From contig JBKPCR010000404.1 in NCBI GenBank assembly GCA_046727435.1, positions 1-15,681 of the forward strand: a DNA stretch of 15,681 nt. The letters run 5' to 3'. Shown one piece after another: positions 7,740 through 15,027 of this stretch. The notes under the pieces were generated by a model. The model searched no databases, was not told the origin of the DNA, and was given only the letters and a program-made list of their open reading frames with translations. The position numbers were made by a program, and so were the translations under genes. The stretch is from CAVPRW01 sp046727435 [NCBI: bacterium] (GTDB taxonomy: Bacteria; Tectomicrobia; Entotheonellia; J063). Positions within the stretch are counted from its first letter, which is position 1, and each line of letters starts with the position of its first letter.

Positions 7740-7875
7740 CTCCGTATGACACGTCGAGTCATGGCTTCTGTCCAATCCTACTGAGACCAGCCGGGGTCAA
7801 CAGGCTGGTCAGCGTCTTCGGATGGACCTCATCGGGCTCGGTCGCACATGTGCGTGTTCGAGAGGTTTGACGTCT

Positions 7876-7907
7876 GCACATCATGGCATGGCCGACGCCT
7901 GATGTGC
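7876..7907. repeat. Inverted repeat, 8-10-bp arms, possible operator
   Basis: GCACATCA (7876-7883) pairs perfectly with TGATGTGC (7900-7907), and the stem extends by a G-T and a C-G pair. The centre-to-centre distance of 24 bases suits a dimeric regulator bound to two turns of DNA, or an RNA hairpin. It lies about 260 bases upstream of the amidohydrolase start and 400 upstream of the MmgE/PrpD start. Confidence 0.35.
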
Positions 7908-8163
7908 GGATATTGCCCCACAATTGATATTTGCGCAAGAGCCGATTAGAATCACCTACCACCATGCGGCTGCGTCGTGTGTGACGCTCGTGCTGATCAT
8001 CGCTGTGCTGGCCACTACTGGCGGCCTCGACGTGACATGGGCGGCCATCGATGGGGCGTCGCTGGAGACGGCGGCGACGGCAGGCACCCTGGGACGAGAG
8101 CTCAGCAACGGCCGCCGAACGACACACGGGAGCACCTCACCACATTCGTGATCGGAGGGGACG

Positions 8164-9393
8164 ATGAAAGATGGACTCAGGTTTGTCGACTGCGACATGC
8201 ATGTCATGGAACCACCGGATCTCTTCGAGACCTATCTCGATCCCACCTTCAAGGACCGTGTGATCCTGCCGGTCGGGGCGGACGGACGCCCCCGCCGAGG
8301 CATGATCGTCATCGACGGTGTGCCCGCCTCGATGGATGCCGAGTTGCAACAATACCGCAAGCGAAGTCGGTCCGACACGACACGCTCGGATACGACGCAG
8401 CCCCTGTCGGGGTCCCGCATCGCCGAGGCCGGCCGGCTGGATTTTGCCATCGAGCGCGACTATAACGCCGAAGCGCAGGTGATGGGGATGGCGATCGAGG
8501 GGGTGGATATCGCCGTCCTCTTCCCGACGACCGGCCTCAGTCTGATTGCCCGCGACCAGATGGATCCGCATCTCGCCTTGGCCCTCTGCCAGGCGTACAA
8601 CAACTGGATCTATGAGTTCTGCCAGTACAGCCCCGACCAGTTAAAATTTGCCGCGATGCTGCCCCTGCAGGACGTGAATCTGGCCTGTCGGGAATTGCAG
8701 CGGTGCGTCACGACGCTCGGGGCCTCGGGGTCCTTCCTGCGCCCGAATCTGGTGCATGGCCATTACTGGCACTCGAATTACTGGGAGCCCCTCTACAGTC
8801 TGCACGAAGCGCTCGACGTCACCTGGGGGTTCCACGAAGGGACCGGCGCCTGGTATTCCCAGATGAACGTGTTGTACGGCGAAAACCGCTTCTATCGCCA
8901 TGTGGCCAGCCACTGGATCGAGATGCAACAAGCCCTGATCGCGATGCTCATCGGCGGCGTCTTTGAGTTTCACCCCAAGCTCCGCGTCGGCTTCTTGGAA
9001 GCCCAGAATTCCTGGGTGCCCGGACTGTTATCGCGCATTGCATGGGACTACCCCCAGTACCGTGACTCACACGCCCCGTACCTGTCCCTCACCCCGATGG
9101 AGTACTTCCGCCGCAACTGCTGGGCGGCGGTCGAAGGGAGTGAACCGGAGATTGAGCCGACGGCCCGGCTCATTGGCGCCGATCGCATGTGTATCTCGAC
9201 GGATTACCCCCACTTCGACTCGAACTTCCCCAACGTCTCAAGCAACCTGCTCAACACCGTCCCGCGCGACCTGGCGGCGGAGATTTTCATGGGCGGCGCC
9301 CATCTCTATGGCTTCACCGACGCCGATTTTCAGAAAGCCGATGCGGCTGCAGCCAAGCGGCGCACACTCACCACGGCCCCGGTGGGTGCCTAA
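8164..9393 (+). CDS. Amidohydrolase family protein (ACMSD-type, PF04909)
   Basis: This 409-residue TIM-barrel metal-dependent hydrolase has its metal-binding start at VDCDMHVMEPPDLF (residues 8-21), with His13 and Glu16 where many relatives have HxH. Later ligands fit as H224 in GFHEGTG, H250 in ASHWIEMQQAL, and the catalytic Asp347 in STDYPHFDSNFP. Relatives include 2-amino-3-carboxymuconate semialdehyde decarboxylase, gamma-resorcylate decarboxylase and many uncharacterised hydrolases of aromatic breakdown. ATG 8164 follows GGAGGGGA with three-base spacing; the stop is TAA. An insertion rich in Ser, Thr, Arg and Asp at residues 67-80 is unusual but in frame. The gene is intact. It may decarboxylate or hydrolyse an aromatic acid; the substrate is unknown. 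Confidence 0.9.
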   Translation: MKDGLRFVDCDMHVMEPPDLFETYLDPTFKDRVILPVGADGRPRRGMIVIDGVPASMDAELQQYRKRSRSDTTRSDTTQPLSGSRIAEAGRLDFAIERDYNAEAQVMGMAIEGVDIAVLFPTTGLSLIARDQMDPHLALALCQAYNNWIYEFCQYSPDQLKFAAMLPLQDVNLACRELQRCVTTLGASGSFLRPNLVHGHYWHSNYWEPLYSLHEALDVTWGFHEGTGAWYSQMNVLYGENRFYRHVASHWIEMQQALIAMLIGGVFEFHPKLRVGFLEAQNSWVPGLLSRIAWDYPQYRDSHAPYLSLTPMEYFRRNCWAAVEGSEPEIEPTARLIGADRMCISTDYPHFDSNFPNVSSNLLNTVPRDLAAEIFMGGAHLYGFTDADFQKADAAAAKRRTLTTAPVGA

Positions 9394-9914
9394 ATGGCCC
9401 CGCACACCATGGGGACACCATACACACGTCAGGGGCGGTACGCGCACCGCCCCGAGGGCGTGTGATTCTGGGGGCTCACACCGGATGTGTGGCAAACACC
9501 ACCGGGATCTGGGGGCGTTCCTCCTCGGCGCGATGTCTCAGGGAATCGAGTGTGTGTTCGGACAGCGAGGCGCGAATGTCGGCCAGCCGTCGGCGAGGTA
9601 TCACACCTCATGAGGGATGTCAAGCGTCTGGCGTCACTCGGTGACGGACGAGACACCGATGCACAGGCCTATCGATCCTCCTGTCACCACCATGGGTCCA
9701 TCTGGGCGCATGTCAGATGCGAGACGATGCTGGCCCGCTTCTCCTGATACCGCTTTGACAGGTACGTCTGATGAGGATACCTCTGTGCAGCTGGATACAC
9801 GGATCACGATGATCAGGCGACCGGCATGGGGCGATGTCATCAAACGAGCCCTTCCTGGCGGTCGACTCATCCTGCGGCGCCGTACACACCGGGTCACCAG
9901 GGCCAAGGACTGCC
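9394..9914. other. Non-coding or decayed spacer
   Basis: Apart from the hairpin at 9432-9453, I see no supportable gene in these 520 bases. ORFs are present in several frames on both strands, but their translations are Arg/Pro/Ser-rich shadows without known motifs. It marks the passage from the metabolic genes to the small-gene cassette. Confidence 0.4.
9432..9453 (+). terminator. Hairpin after the amidohydrolase gene
   Basis: GGGGCGGT (9432-9439) and ACCGCCCC (9446-9453) form a perfect 8-bp, very GC-rich stem with a six-base loop, 39 bases after the TAA of the amidohydrolase gene. No U-run follows, so it is not a canonical intrinsic terminator, but position and stability fit a transcript-end or RNA-stabilising structure. 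Confidence 0.4.
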
Positions 9915-10565
9915 ATGCACCCACCATCAGAGCCCCAACCTCGCCAGGGCCGCTATCGCGTCCGTCGACAAGCCCGGCCCAATGCAGAGACGCATGCCAC
10001 ACTCGAGGCGCTGGCCAACACCGTCCACCGGAAGGGCGCGGCAATTCTGCGCTACGTCATACAGTGGGCGCTTGCACGCACGGAGGCGTAGAGCATCGAT
10101 CTATCCATTCCGGATCACCCTCACCTCGTGCACCTGTTGGTAGAACCCGACCTGCTCCCGTAGGTGCACGAGGCCGCGGATGCCCATGGGATCAGCGTCG
10201 CCGTGCGGCTGCGGCACGCGATGCATCAGGTGACCCTGGAAGACTTTCCGCCGAGCTGGCGTGCAAGGGACATCGCCACCCGATCGCATGCGTCCGGCTA
10301 TGACGACCGCACGTGTGGGTTGCGCTTGGACGAGGTGACCTCGCGAACGCTGGAGACCTTAACCCAGACCTTCGACCGATCAGCCGCAGAGATGATCCAC
10401 CAAGTCATGGTCCAGGCCACGCCAGAAGATGTTCCGCAGAGCTGGCACATGGCCGTCATTGAGCCCCAGCGACAAGAGGCTCGGCCCGGTGGCGGTCGAG
10501 TGAGGGGGTCTCATGAGCATTCCAGGGCACCATCACGAGGTCGTCCTCATCGGCGATGTTCGTGA
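9915..10565 (+). pseudogene. Ribbon-helix-helix-like repeat protein interrupted by two amber codons
   Basis: One frame runs from ATG 9915 (AAGGA six bases upstream) to TGA at 10563-10565 and is broken only by TAG at 10089 and TAG at 10161. The translation holds three related segments of about 45 residues. The first is HATLEALANTVHRKGAAILR. The second is HEAADAHGISVAVRLRHAMH plus QVTLEDFPPSWRA. The third is LRLDEVTSRTLETLTQTFDR plus SAAEMIHQVMVQATPEDVPQSW. The strand plus two helices with basic or alcohol residues before the second helix suggest a ribbon-helix-helix DNA-binding fold, possibly a plasmid- or phage-type regulator. Context suggests the first TAG replaces a Trp codon (TGG) and the second a Gln codon (CAG). 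The true 3' end is uncertain, because the frame overlaps the next gene by about 50 bases. Confidence 0.6.
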
Positions 10566-11046
10566 GATCGACACGGATGGGAGTGGCGCAGCCATCGGTG
10601 CGATCTTGATGCTCGATGGCGACGAGCCCTGCGAAGTCCCGCAAATGATCGCCGGCCATGACCTCTTTTCGGAACAGTACGGGGTGTCCCCAGCGCGGCT
10701 GACCATCGTCTGTGGCGTGGGGGATGCGGCCCCCGAATGGGTCTGTCAGCGGCAAGGGATGATCGTCAGCAAACTCTTGCAACGGCCTTATCCCCACACG
10801 CATAATGCAGATCATTCGTGTGAAGCATCAATATCGCGACCTGCGCACCCCTGGCGTTCATCCGTGACGTGGTTGAGGGACGCACCCCTGTTGCCAGGCC
10901 AAGCACGCCGCCGGACGGTGCCCCGACGAGAGCTGCGGGTCCAGGTCGAGGGCGCGTATGCGGGATCACCGACACGGTGGCGGAGTGGTATGAACGCTTG
11001 GTTGCGGCAGTGGTGGGCACCTGCGTACCGGGGGGCACACCCATGA
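10513..11046 (+). CDS. Hypothetical protein, OB-fold/SSB-like N-terminal part
   Basis: ATG 10513 follows GAGGGGG with four-base spacing. The first 90 residues alternate short beta strands (HEVVLIGDV, AAIGAILML, EVPQMIAGHD, RLTIVCGVGD, RQGMIVSKLL) in an order reminiscent of the OB fold of single-stranded DNA-binding proteins. I cannot claim membership. From about residue 92 the sequence becomes Arg/Trp/Pro-rich (PTRWRSGMNAWLRQWWAP) and looks out of frame. Another frame reads ITDTVAEWYERLVAAVVG across 10960-11013, with better third-position GC, so the 3' half may be frameshifted. The present frame still ends at TGA 11044-11046, overlapping the next ATG by ATGA, which argues for coupling. The N-terminal half is probably real; the end is doubtful. 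Confidence 0.45.
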   Translation: MSIPGHHHEVVLIGDVREIDTDGSGAAIGAILMLDGDEPCEVPQMIAGHDLFSEQYGVSPARLTIVCGVGDAAPEWVCQRQGMIVSKLLQRPYPHTHNADHSCEASISRPAHPWRSSVTWLRDAPLLPGQARRRTVPRRELRVQVEGAYAGSPTRWRSGMNAWLRQWWAPAYRGAHP

Positions 11047-11384
11047 GTATCGATTTTGCGGAGGCGTTTGCCGCCATTCGTGACGAGCTCAAGACGCGGA
11101 TCACGCAGAAGGTAAACACCGCCGGACTGACGGTCCCGGAGGAGGACCTCGCGCAGATCCAGAACGTCATCCTTTGGATGACGATCGATCCCGAGCTGCA
11201 GGAGATGCTCCTCCTCACCGTCTTGGACCCGGCGGATTGGGCACGCCTCGAGCCTGACCTTCCGAAGATTACCCAGGTCTTTCGTGAGGAATTGGCCTTT
11301 GCCAGGGCGGCCCTGATGCGCCTGAAGGACGAGACGGTGAAACGTCGACTTGCGGAGGAGCAGCGCGACGCGCCTGAGCCATAG
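11043..11384 (+). CDS. Hypothetical helical protein
   Basis: The protein has 113 residues from ATG 11043, which overlaps the previous stop as ATGA. A longer version from GTG 10869 in the same frame would add 58 residues rich in Pro, Gly and Arg. Upstream of 11043 there is only a G-run, so the choice rests on the overlap and on composition. The translation is almost wholly helical and acidic (EDLAQIQNVILWMTIDPEL, then VFREELAFARAALMRLKDE), without signal peptide or membrane segment. I recognise no family. It ends with TAG. It belongs to the same-direction series 9915-13026, with short gaps suggesting one transcript. Confidence 0.6.
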   Translation: MSIDFAEAFAAIRDELKTRITQKVNTAGLTVPEEDLAQIQNVILWMTIDPELQEMLLLTVLDPADWARLEPDLPKITQVFREELAFARAALMRLKDETVKRRLAEEQRDAPEP

Positions 11385-11458
11385 TCAGGTGATCCGTGGT
11401 GGCATCCCATCCCCGCGCGTCGCACTGGCCGAGTGACGCGCCTGCCGAGGAGGACACG

Positions 11459-12226
11459 ATGGACGAAGAAGCCCAAGCCGCCCGAGCCCAAGCGGTGCTG
11501 CAACAGCTCTCGCCGGACCAGGTGGTCGCGATTCACCACGTGGTGCGCCAGCAGCTTCTGGCCGACCTCCACGAGGAGGCGGTCCAGGTCGCCCGCGAGA
11601 CGGTGGAACAAGCCTCGGCACCGCACCGGGAGCCGCTCCGCCAGGAGTTGGGTGCAGAGGACGACGCACGGCTCAGCACCGTCATCCGGGAGCGTGACGA
11701 GGCCCGCAATGAGCGGGCCCTTGCCCAGCAGCTCCTCGTGTCGCTCCTGCGGCAGCTCCTGCCGGGCCGAGAGCCGGTCTACCTGTTCAGTCTCGGCGTG
11801 CGCGAGCTCGATGCCTACCGCCTCAACCAAGTCTTGGCCGGGTACGCCTTGCGACTCCGCAGCCGGCGCACCGCGTCGGAGCGGCAGGTCAAGGCGCGGG
11901 TGGGGGAGCGGGCCTGGGAGCGCCGGAGCCTGTTCTGGCTCGAGCCCCTGCCGGTCGGCGAGGACGCCGTGCCTGAGCTCACACGGGCAGCCCCCGAGGA
12001 GCCGTCAGGGCAGGGCAAGGGGGAGATCATGACGACAGGATGGATGTGGAATTATCAGGTGGTGGAGCTCAGTGGGGTGCCGGAGGAAGACGAGGCCACG
12101 TTGAACCCGTACGGCCTCATCGGGTATGAACTCGTGGCGGTGACCCCGGTGGCCGCCACGGGCCGGCTGGTGGCGTATCTCAAGCGCGGCACGCTCCCGG
12201 AGAGTGAAGTGGAGGAGCGGGCATGA
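11459..12226 (+). CDS. Two-part protein: helical N-terminal region and DUF4177-like C-terminal domain
   Basis: A strong GAGGAGGA (11447-11454) four bases before ATG 11459 fixes the start, although the frame opens earlier at GTG 11396. Residues 1-120 are coiled-coil-prone and rich in Glu, Gln and Ala (LSPDQVVAIHHVVRQQLL, IRERDEARNERALAQQLL). Residues 125-175 are basic (RLRSRRTASERQVKARVGER). After an acidic Pro/Gly linker, residues 191-255 (MTTGWMWNYQVVELSG, LNPYGLIGYELVAVTP, RLVAYLKRG) match the compact beta pattern of DUF4177-like proteins, whose function is unknown. An in-frame ATG at 12029 with GGGGGAG just upstream could let the 65-residue domain be made alone. The stop at 12224 overlaps another ATG (ATGA). 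Confidence 0.65.
   Translation: MDEEAQAARAQAVLQQLSPDQVVAIHHVVRQQLLADLHEEAVQVARETVEQASAPHREPLRQELGAEDDARLSTVIRERDEARNERALAQQLLVSLLRQLLPGREPVYLFSLGVRELDAYRLNQVLAGYALRLRSRRTASERQVKARVGERAWERRSLFWLEPLPVGEDAVPELTRAAPEEPSGQGKGEIMTTGWMWNYQVVELSGVPEEDEATLNPYGLIGYELVAVTPVAATGRLVAYLKRGTLPESEVEERA
12019..12031 (+). promoter_or_regulatory. Possible internal ribosome-binding site and start
   Basis: GGGGGAG (12019-12025) stands three bases before an in-frame ATG (12029-12031), exactly at the boundary between the linker and the DUF4177-like domain of the gene at 11459. This looks like the start of a formerly separate gene, or an internal start giving a second product. Spacing is short for a strong site. 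Confidence 0.35.
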
Positions 12227-12338
12227 GCGCCGCGGGTCTGTCGCTCCCCCACGGGCCACCAGACATGGGAGATGCATCCGGGCGCTGCCGCGGGATTGCA
12301 GGCCGTTGAGCCTGCGGAAGGCGGGACAGAGGGATCCG

Positions 12339-12555
12339 TTGACGAGTCTTGACACAGCCCTGGCCGCCGGCGTGGCCGCGACGCTGTATGCGACCGTCGA
12401 GCAGACCGAGAGGGATCGCTATGCCGCGCTGACACAAGCGGAACGAGAGTCCGGAGGGCGATGCGTTGCGCCTCCCCAGCCCTCAAGGCGATGAGGGGCG
12501 ACACCTCGAAACCCAAGCCCGCAAATCCGTGCAGATCCTGCTGCGCCGTTCTTGA
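12339..12555 (+). pseudogene. Small helical ORF with a probable frameshift
   Basis: From TTG 12339 (GAGGGA four bases upstream) the frame reads TSLDTALAAGVAATLYATVE, then QTERDRYAALTQAER, clearly helical and protein-like. It then degrades into a Pro/Arg tail ending at 12494. In the +1 frame, protein-like sequence resumes at about 12445 (ESPEGDALRLPSPQGDEG, LETQARKSVQILLRR) and ends at TGA 12553-12555. Together this suggests a gene of about 70 codons with a one-base change near 12440-12450. A further ORF of 28 codons at 12223-12309, starting in the ATGA overlap, may be another decayed neighbour. I recognise no family. Confidence 0.3.
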
Positions 12556-12684
12556 CCCCCGGAATGGGCAGGATTATGCCCTGCCCTGCGTAGCTTCCAC
12601 CGGGAGCGGGGCATCACCGTGAGTGTGTCCATCAGGACCCATGAGGTCAGGCGCGCAGACGAGGAAGACCGCGGGGGTTGGAAG

Positions 12685-13026
12685 ATGTCCCTGGACAGTC
12701 TGGGACAACTGAAAGCCAGCATACATGAGACGCATGAGCTCAGTCCGCAGCAAAAGGAGGAGCTCTTAGAGCTGGTCTCAGAGCTGAAAGCGGCCAGGGC
12801 CAAAGTATCGACCACCCCCGAAGCGCCTGCTCCAAGCCGTACGCGCGAGGCCGCCGCAGGCACAAGCACCCATCCAATCGCCAGCAATCGGAGCAACCAT
12901 TGGTGCACCATCATCTCTCCCTCTGTCCCTCACAAACAGTACGAGCCTGAACACTGGGTGTGTCAGCGGACGCATGCCTGTGAAACTTATGTCGCGAGCC
13001 GTATCAACCATGACGAAGACCCATGA
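12685..13026 (+). CDS. Small helical protein, possibly C-terminally truncated
   Basis: From ATG 12685 the first 45 residues (MSLDSLGQLKASIHETHELS, then PQQKEELLELVSELKAARAK) form a regular amphipathic helix pair resembling short DUF4404-like helical proteins. After STTPEAPAPSR the sequence turns into Cys/His/Ser-rich text without helical pattern (SNHWCTIISPSVPHKQYE), as expected if the original C-terminus was lost and the ribosome now reads unrelated DNA. The frame also opens earlier, at GTG 12619. The ribosome site is weak (GGAAG next to the ATG). Likely a relic or a small coiled-coil protein; function unknown. Confidence 0.4.
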   Translation: MSLDSLGQLKASIHETHELSPQQKEELLELVSELKAARAKVSTTPEAPAPSRTREAAAGTSTHPIASNRSNHWCTIISPSVPHKQYEPEHWVCQRTHACETYVASRINHDEDP

Positions 13027-13063
13027 GGTCATGACGGGGGCTGAGCGGACGTCTTCAGGTGTG

Positions 13064-13471
13064 TCAGGGGCCTTCGTCCTGGTCATCCGCGGCCTGGGAC
13101 GACTGGACCACGACCTCAAGCGGCTGATAGGGGTCGGCTGAGGTGATGATCACGCACCGGTCGCCAAAGGTCAGGATGCGCCCGTTCTCGCCTTGGACAT
13201 CGCTGAGCGTGCGCCCGACAAGCCTCGCCGCCAAGTCCTCCGGGCCATGGACCGGAAAGGTGGGACCAAACAGCGTGCGACGATAGACGGCGACGGTGAT
13301 GAGTGAGGCCACACAGCCCGTCAACAGGCCGCCCAGGAATCCGGAGATGTACCACCAGTCGCGGGCGCGACCGATCAGGAACGGCCACGCATCGAGCCAA
13401 TCTGCCGTCATCACCATCATCAGTAGCGCGATACTCACGACGACAATCACCACCAGGCCGGCTCGGATCAT
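13064..13471 (-). CDS. Two-pass membrane protein of unknown function
   Basis: I chose the ATG at 13471 because a GAGGAGGAG run lies directly upstream on the minus strand; the frame stays open to 13627 without support. The 135-residue protein starts with a hydrophobic helix (AGLVVIVVVSIALLMMVM), a short Trp-rich loop (TADWLDAWPFLIGRARDWW), and a second helix (ISGFLGGLLTGCVASLITVA). A soluble tail of about 65 residues follows (EDLAARLVGRTLSDVQGE, GDRCVIITSADPYQPLEVVV), ending acidic. By the positive-inside rule (YRR after helix 2), both ends are probably cytoplasmic. I know no family for it. It faces the small-gene cassette tail to tail. Confidence 0.65.
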   Translation of the reverse strand: MIRAGLVVIVVVSIALLMMVMTADWLDAWPFLIGRARDWWYISGFLGGLLTGCVASLITVAVYRRTLFGPTFPVHGPEDLAARLVGRTLSDVQGENGRILTFGDRCVIITSADPYQPLEVVVQSSQAADDQDEGP

Positions 13472-13702
13472 GCGCTTCTCCTCCTCAGCCGGTCCGCCCC
13501 TCCGGGTCTGGTGTATCCACGAATCTGCTCCATGGATGGGAACGATTTCATCTACACACCCGATCTCAACGCCACCATGGCAGGCGCAGCCTGACGTCCT
13601 TCCCCGCAGCTCGCTCTTTGTCGTCACGTATGAAGAAAGTCGAGGTCGCGCGCGGGCAGCGGCTCCTCGTGCACATCGCCGGTGCGGCGGCGCCCGACCC
13701 TA

Positions 13703-14974
13703 TCACCGCTGGCCGTCGCCACGAAGCAGACGCGCGAGGCGCTGCCGTGGGCGCGGGATCAGATTCACGTGGATCATCGCGCTGAATATCCCTCCAGGGT
13801 GACACTCACCGACCCAAACCGGCATAAGCGCGCCCTGCTGACCCTGCGGGTCACGCATACATGCAGCCGCCCATTCCGGCTAGCTATACTCTGCCTGCAG
13901 GTAGTATTCCGAGAGCATGGCAATCGTCCGTTGGGTCCCGGTTGCTGCCCGTTGCATCGCTAAGACAAAATTGTGTCCGGGCCGGAAATCCCACGCTTGG
14001 ATAATGGCCGAATATCCCGCTTCTTCCAACGTCCATGCCATCCATACTGCCCAAGCCTTGTCGTTCGTGTGATAGCTGATGAAGAAGTCTTTCATCGGCC
14101 GTTCATTCGCGACCTCGGGTTGAGCGTGTCCCCCAGGAGATTGTTGATTTTGGTGATCTAAGGGTGGGTTACTGAGCCGGTCCACGTGGCCACGGAGCAT
14201 GCGATTGATGTCTGAGCGACACCGGAGGTACGCATTCACGTGGGTGGCCTGCTCTGCAGTCAAGGGGGTCTGCTGAGCATGAAGCGCATCGCGCACAAGC
14301 TCTAAACGCCCATTACCAAGGATGATGAACGTCCGGAGTGTGTTCGCAAGATCTTGCTGCAGCTCTTCAAGCGAGGCATTCGTGATCCGAACCCATACGT
14401 CATCGATACGTTGTCCAGATCCAAGGCAAAGGCTTGGCTCACCGAAGATCGGGATCTGCCGTGTGTCCAGCAGCGTATGTTCCAATGGCGCTAACTCGGC
14501 TTCGTCACGCTCCACGCCGTCCGTGATACTCGTGAAGTCGATGGCGGACCAGTCGCTTCTTTCGACCAGGTGTGCTCGTTGCCCTTCGAATGGTGCCATG
14601 ACTGGTCGGTCCTGACCAGCCCAGCGATCTCGATCAATAGGCCCATGCTCTCCAACGGGGCGCAGCGGTATGCTGAACTCGAGGGCAACAATGGACTGAA
14701 CCTCTGCAATCGCTTCATAAAAAGGCTCCGCGTCCAATGTCACCTCAGCACGGCTGGGATCGATCCCGGACAGAAGGCCGACCTGGCCCTGCTCGATCGC
14801 CCAGTGCCACAACAGCTGCCGCCAGGTCACAGCTCTCTGCGAGAGAGCATCCCCTACCTCCTCAGCCTCCATGGCTGGGAATTCTTGGATGAAGGCAATG
14901 GCAGCATCTGGGACAAGAGAGGCCTCTAGGAGCATGTGAAAAGGGGTAATGGCGTTGTACGAGATCTGTCGCAT
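13703..14974 (-). pseudogene. TIR-domain protein interrupted by an amber codon
   Basis: From ATG 14974 (GAAGG ten bases upstream; an ATG at 15037 is the alternative) the frame codes 364 residues to TAG at 13880-13882. Residues 1-270 are mostly helical and unrecognised, with EEVGDALSQRAVTWRQLLWH early and EELQQDLANTLRTFIILGNG late. A Gln/Pro/Gly linker follows. From residue 294 a TIR domain begins: KDFFISYHTNDKAWAVWMA, EEAGYSAIIQAWDFRPG, and RTIAMLSEYYLQAEYS. After the TAG the same frame continues PEWAAACMRDPQGQQGALMP then VWVGECHPGG and MIHVNLI, the expected second half of this TIR type, until TGA at 13703-13705. TIR proteins cleave NAD+ or bind partners, and the Glu of PEW aligns with the usual catalytic Glu. 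The TAG stands where Gln (CAG) is expected. Confidence 0.75.
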
Positions 14975-15027
14975 GATGGTAAAGCCTTCACAGGAAGTTG
15001 AACCAATACGAATTCCGAACCGTCCTC

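Larger units (their letters stand above)
7480..8163. other. Divergent spacer between MmgE/PrpD and amidohydrolase genes
   Basis: About 680 bases with no gene I can defend. A 39-codon ORF (7630-7749, plus) reads partly like protein (TEARKALLDDLLRRASV), and an ORF from TTG 7924 to 8151 contains one hydrophobic stretch (CVTLVLIIAVLATTGGL), but neither has a convincing ribosome site or known relatives. Promoters for both flanking genes should lie here. Two inverted repeats are listed separately. Confidence 0.4.

Noticed and set aside
10766-11830. 354-codon minus-strand ORF
   Set aside because: It is Arg/Ser-rich and antisense to plus-strand genes with good ribosome sites; a GC-rich shadow frame.
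12636-13031. Direct repeat of 14 bases (GACCCATGAGGTCA at 12636-12649 and 13018-13031) as a target-site or attachment duplication
   Set aside because: About one such match is expected by chance in 15.7 kb, and nothing mobile is seen between the copies.
13303-13802. Plus-strand ORFs opposite the membrane protein and the TIR 3' end, including a CsrA-like looking MKKVEVARGQRLLVHIAG
   Set aside because: They lie antisense to better-supported minus-strand coding, and the resemblance is too short.
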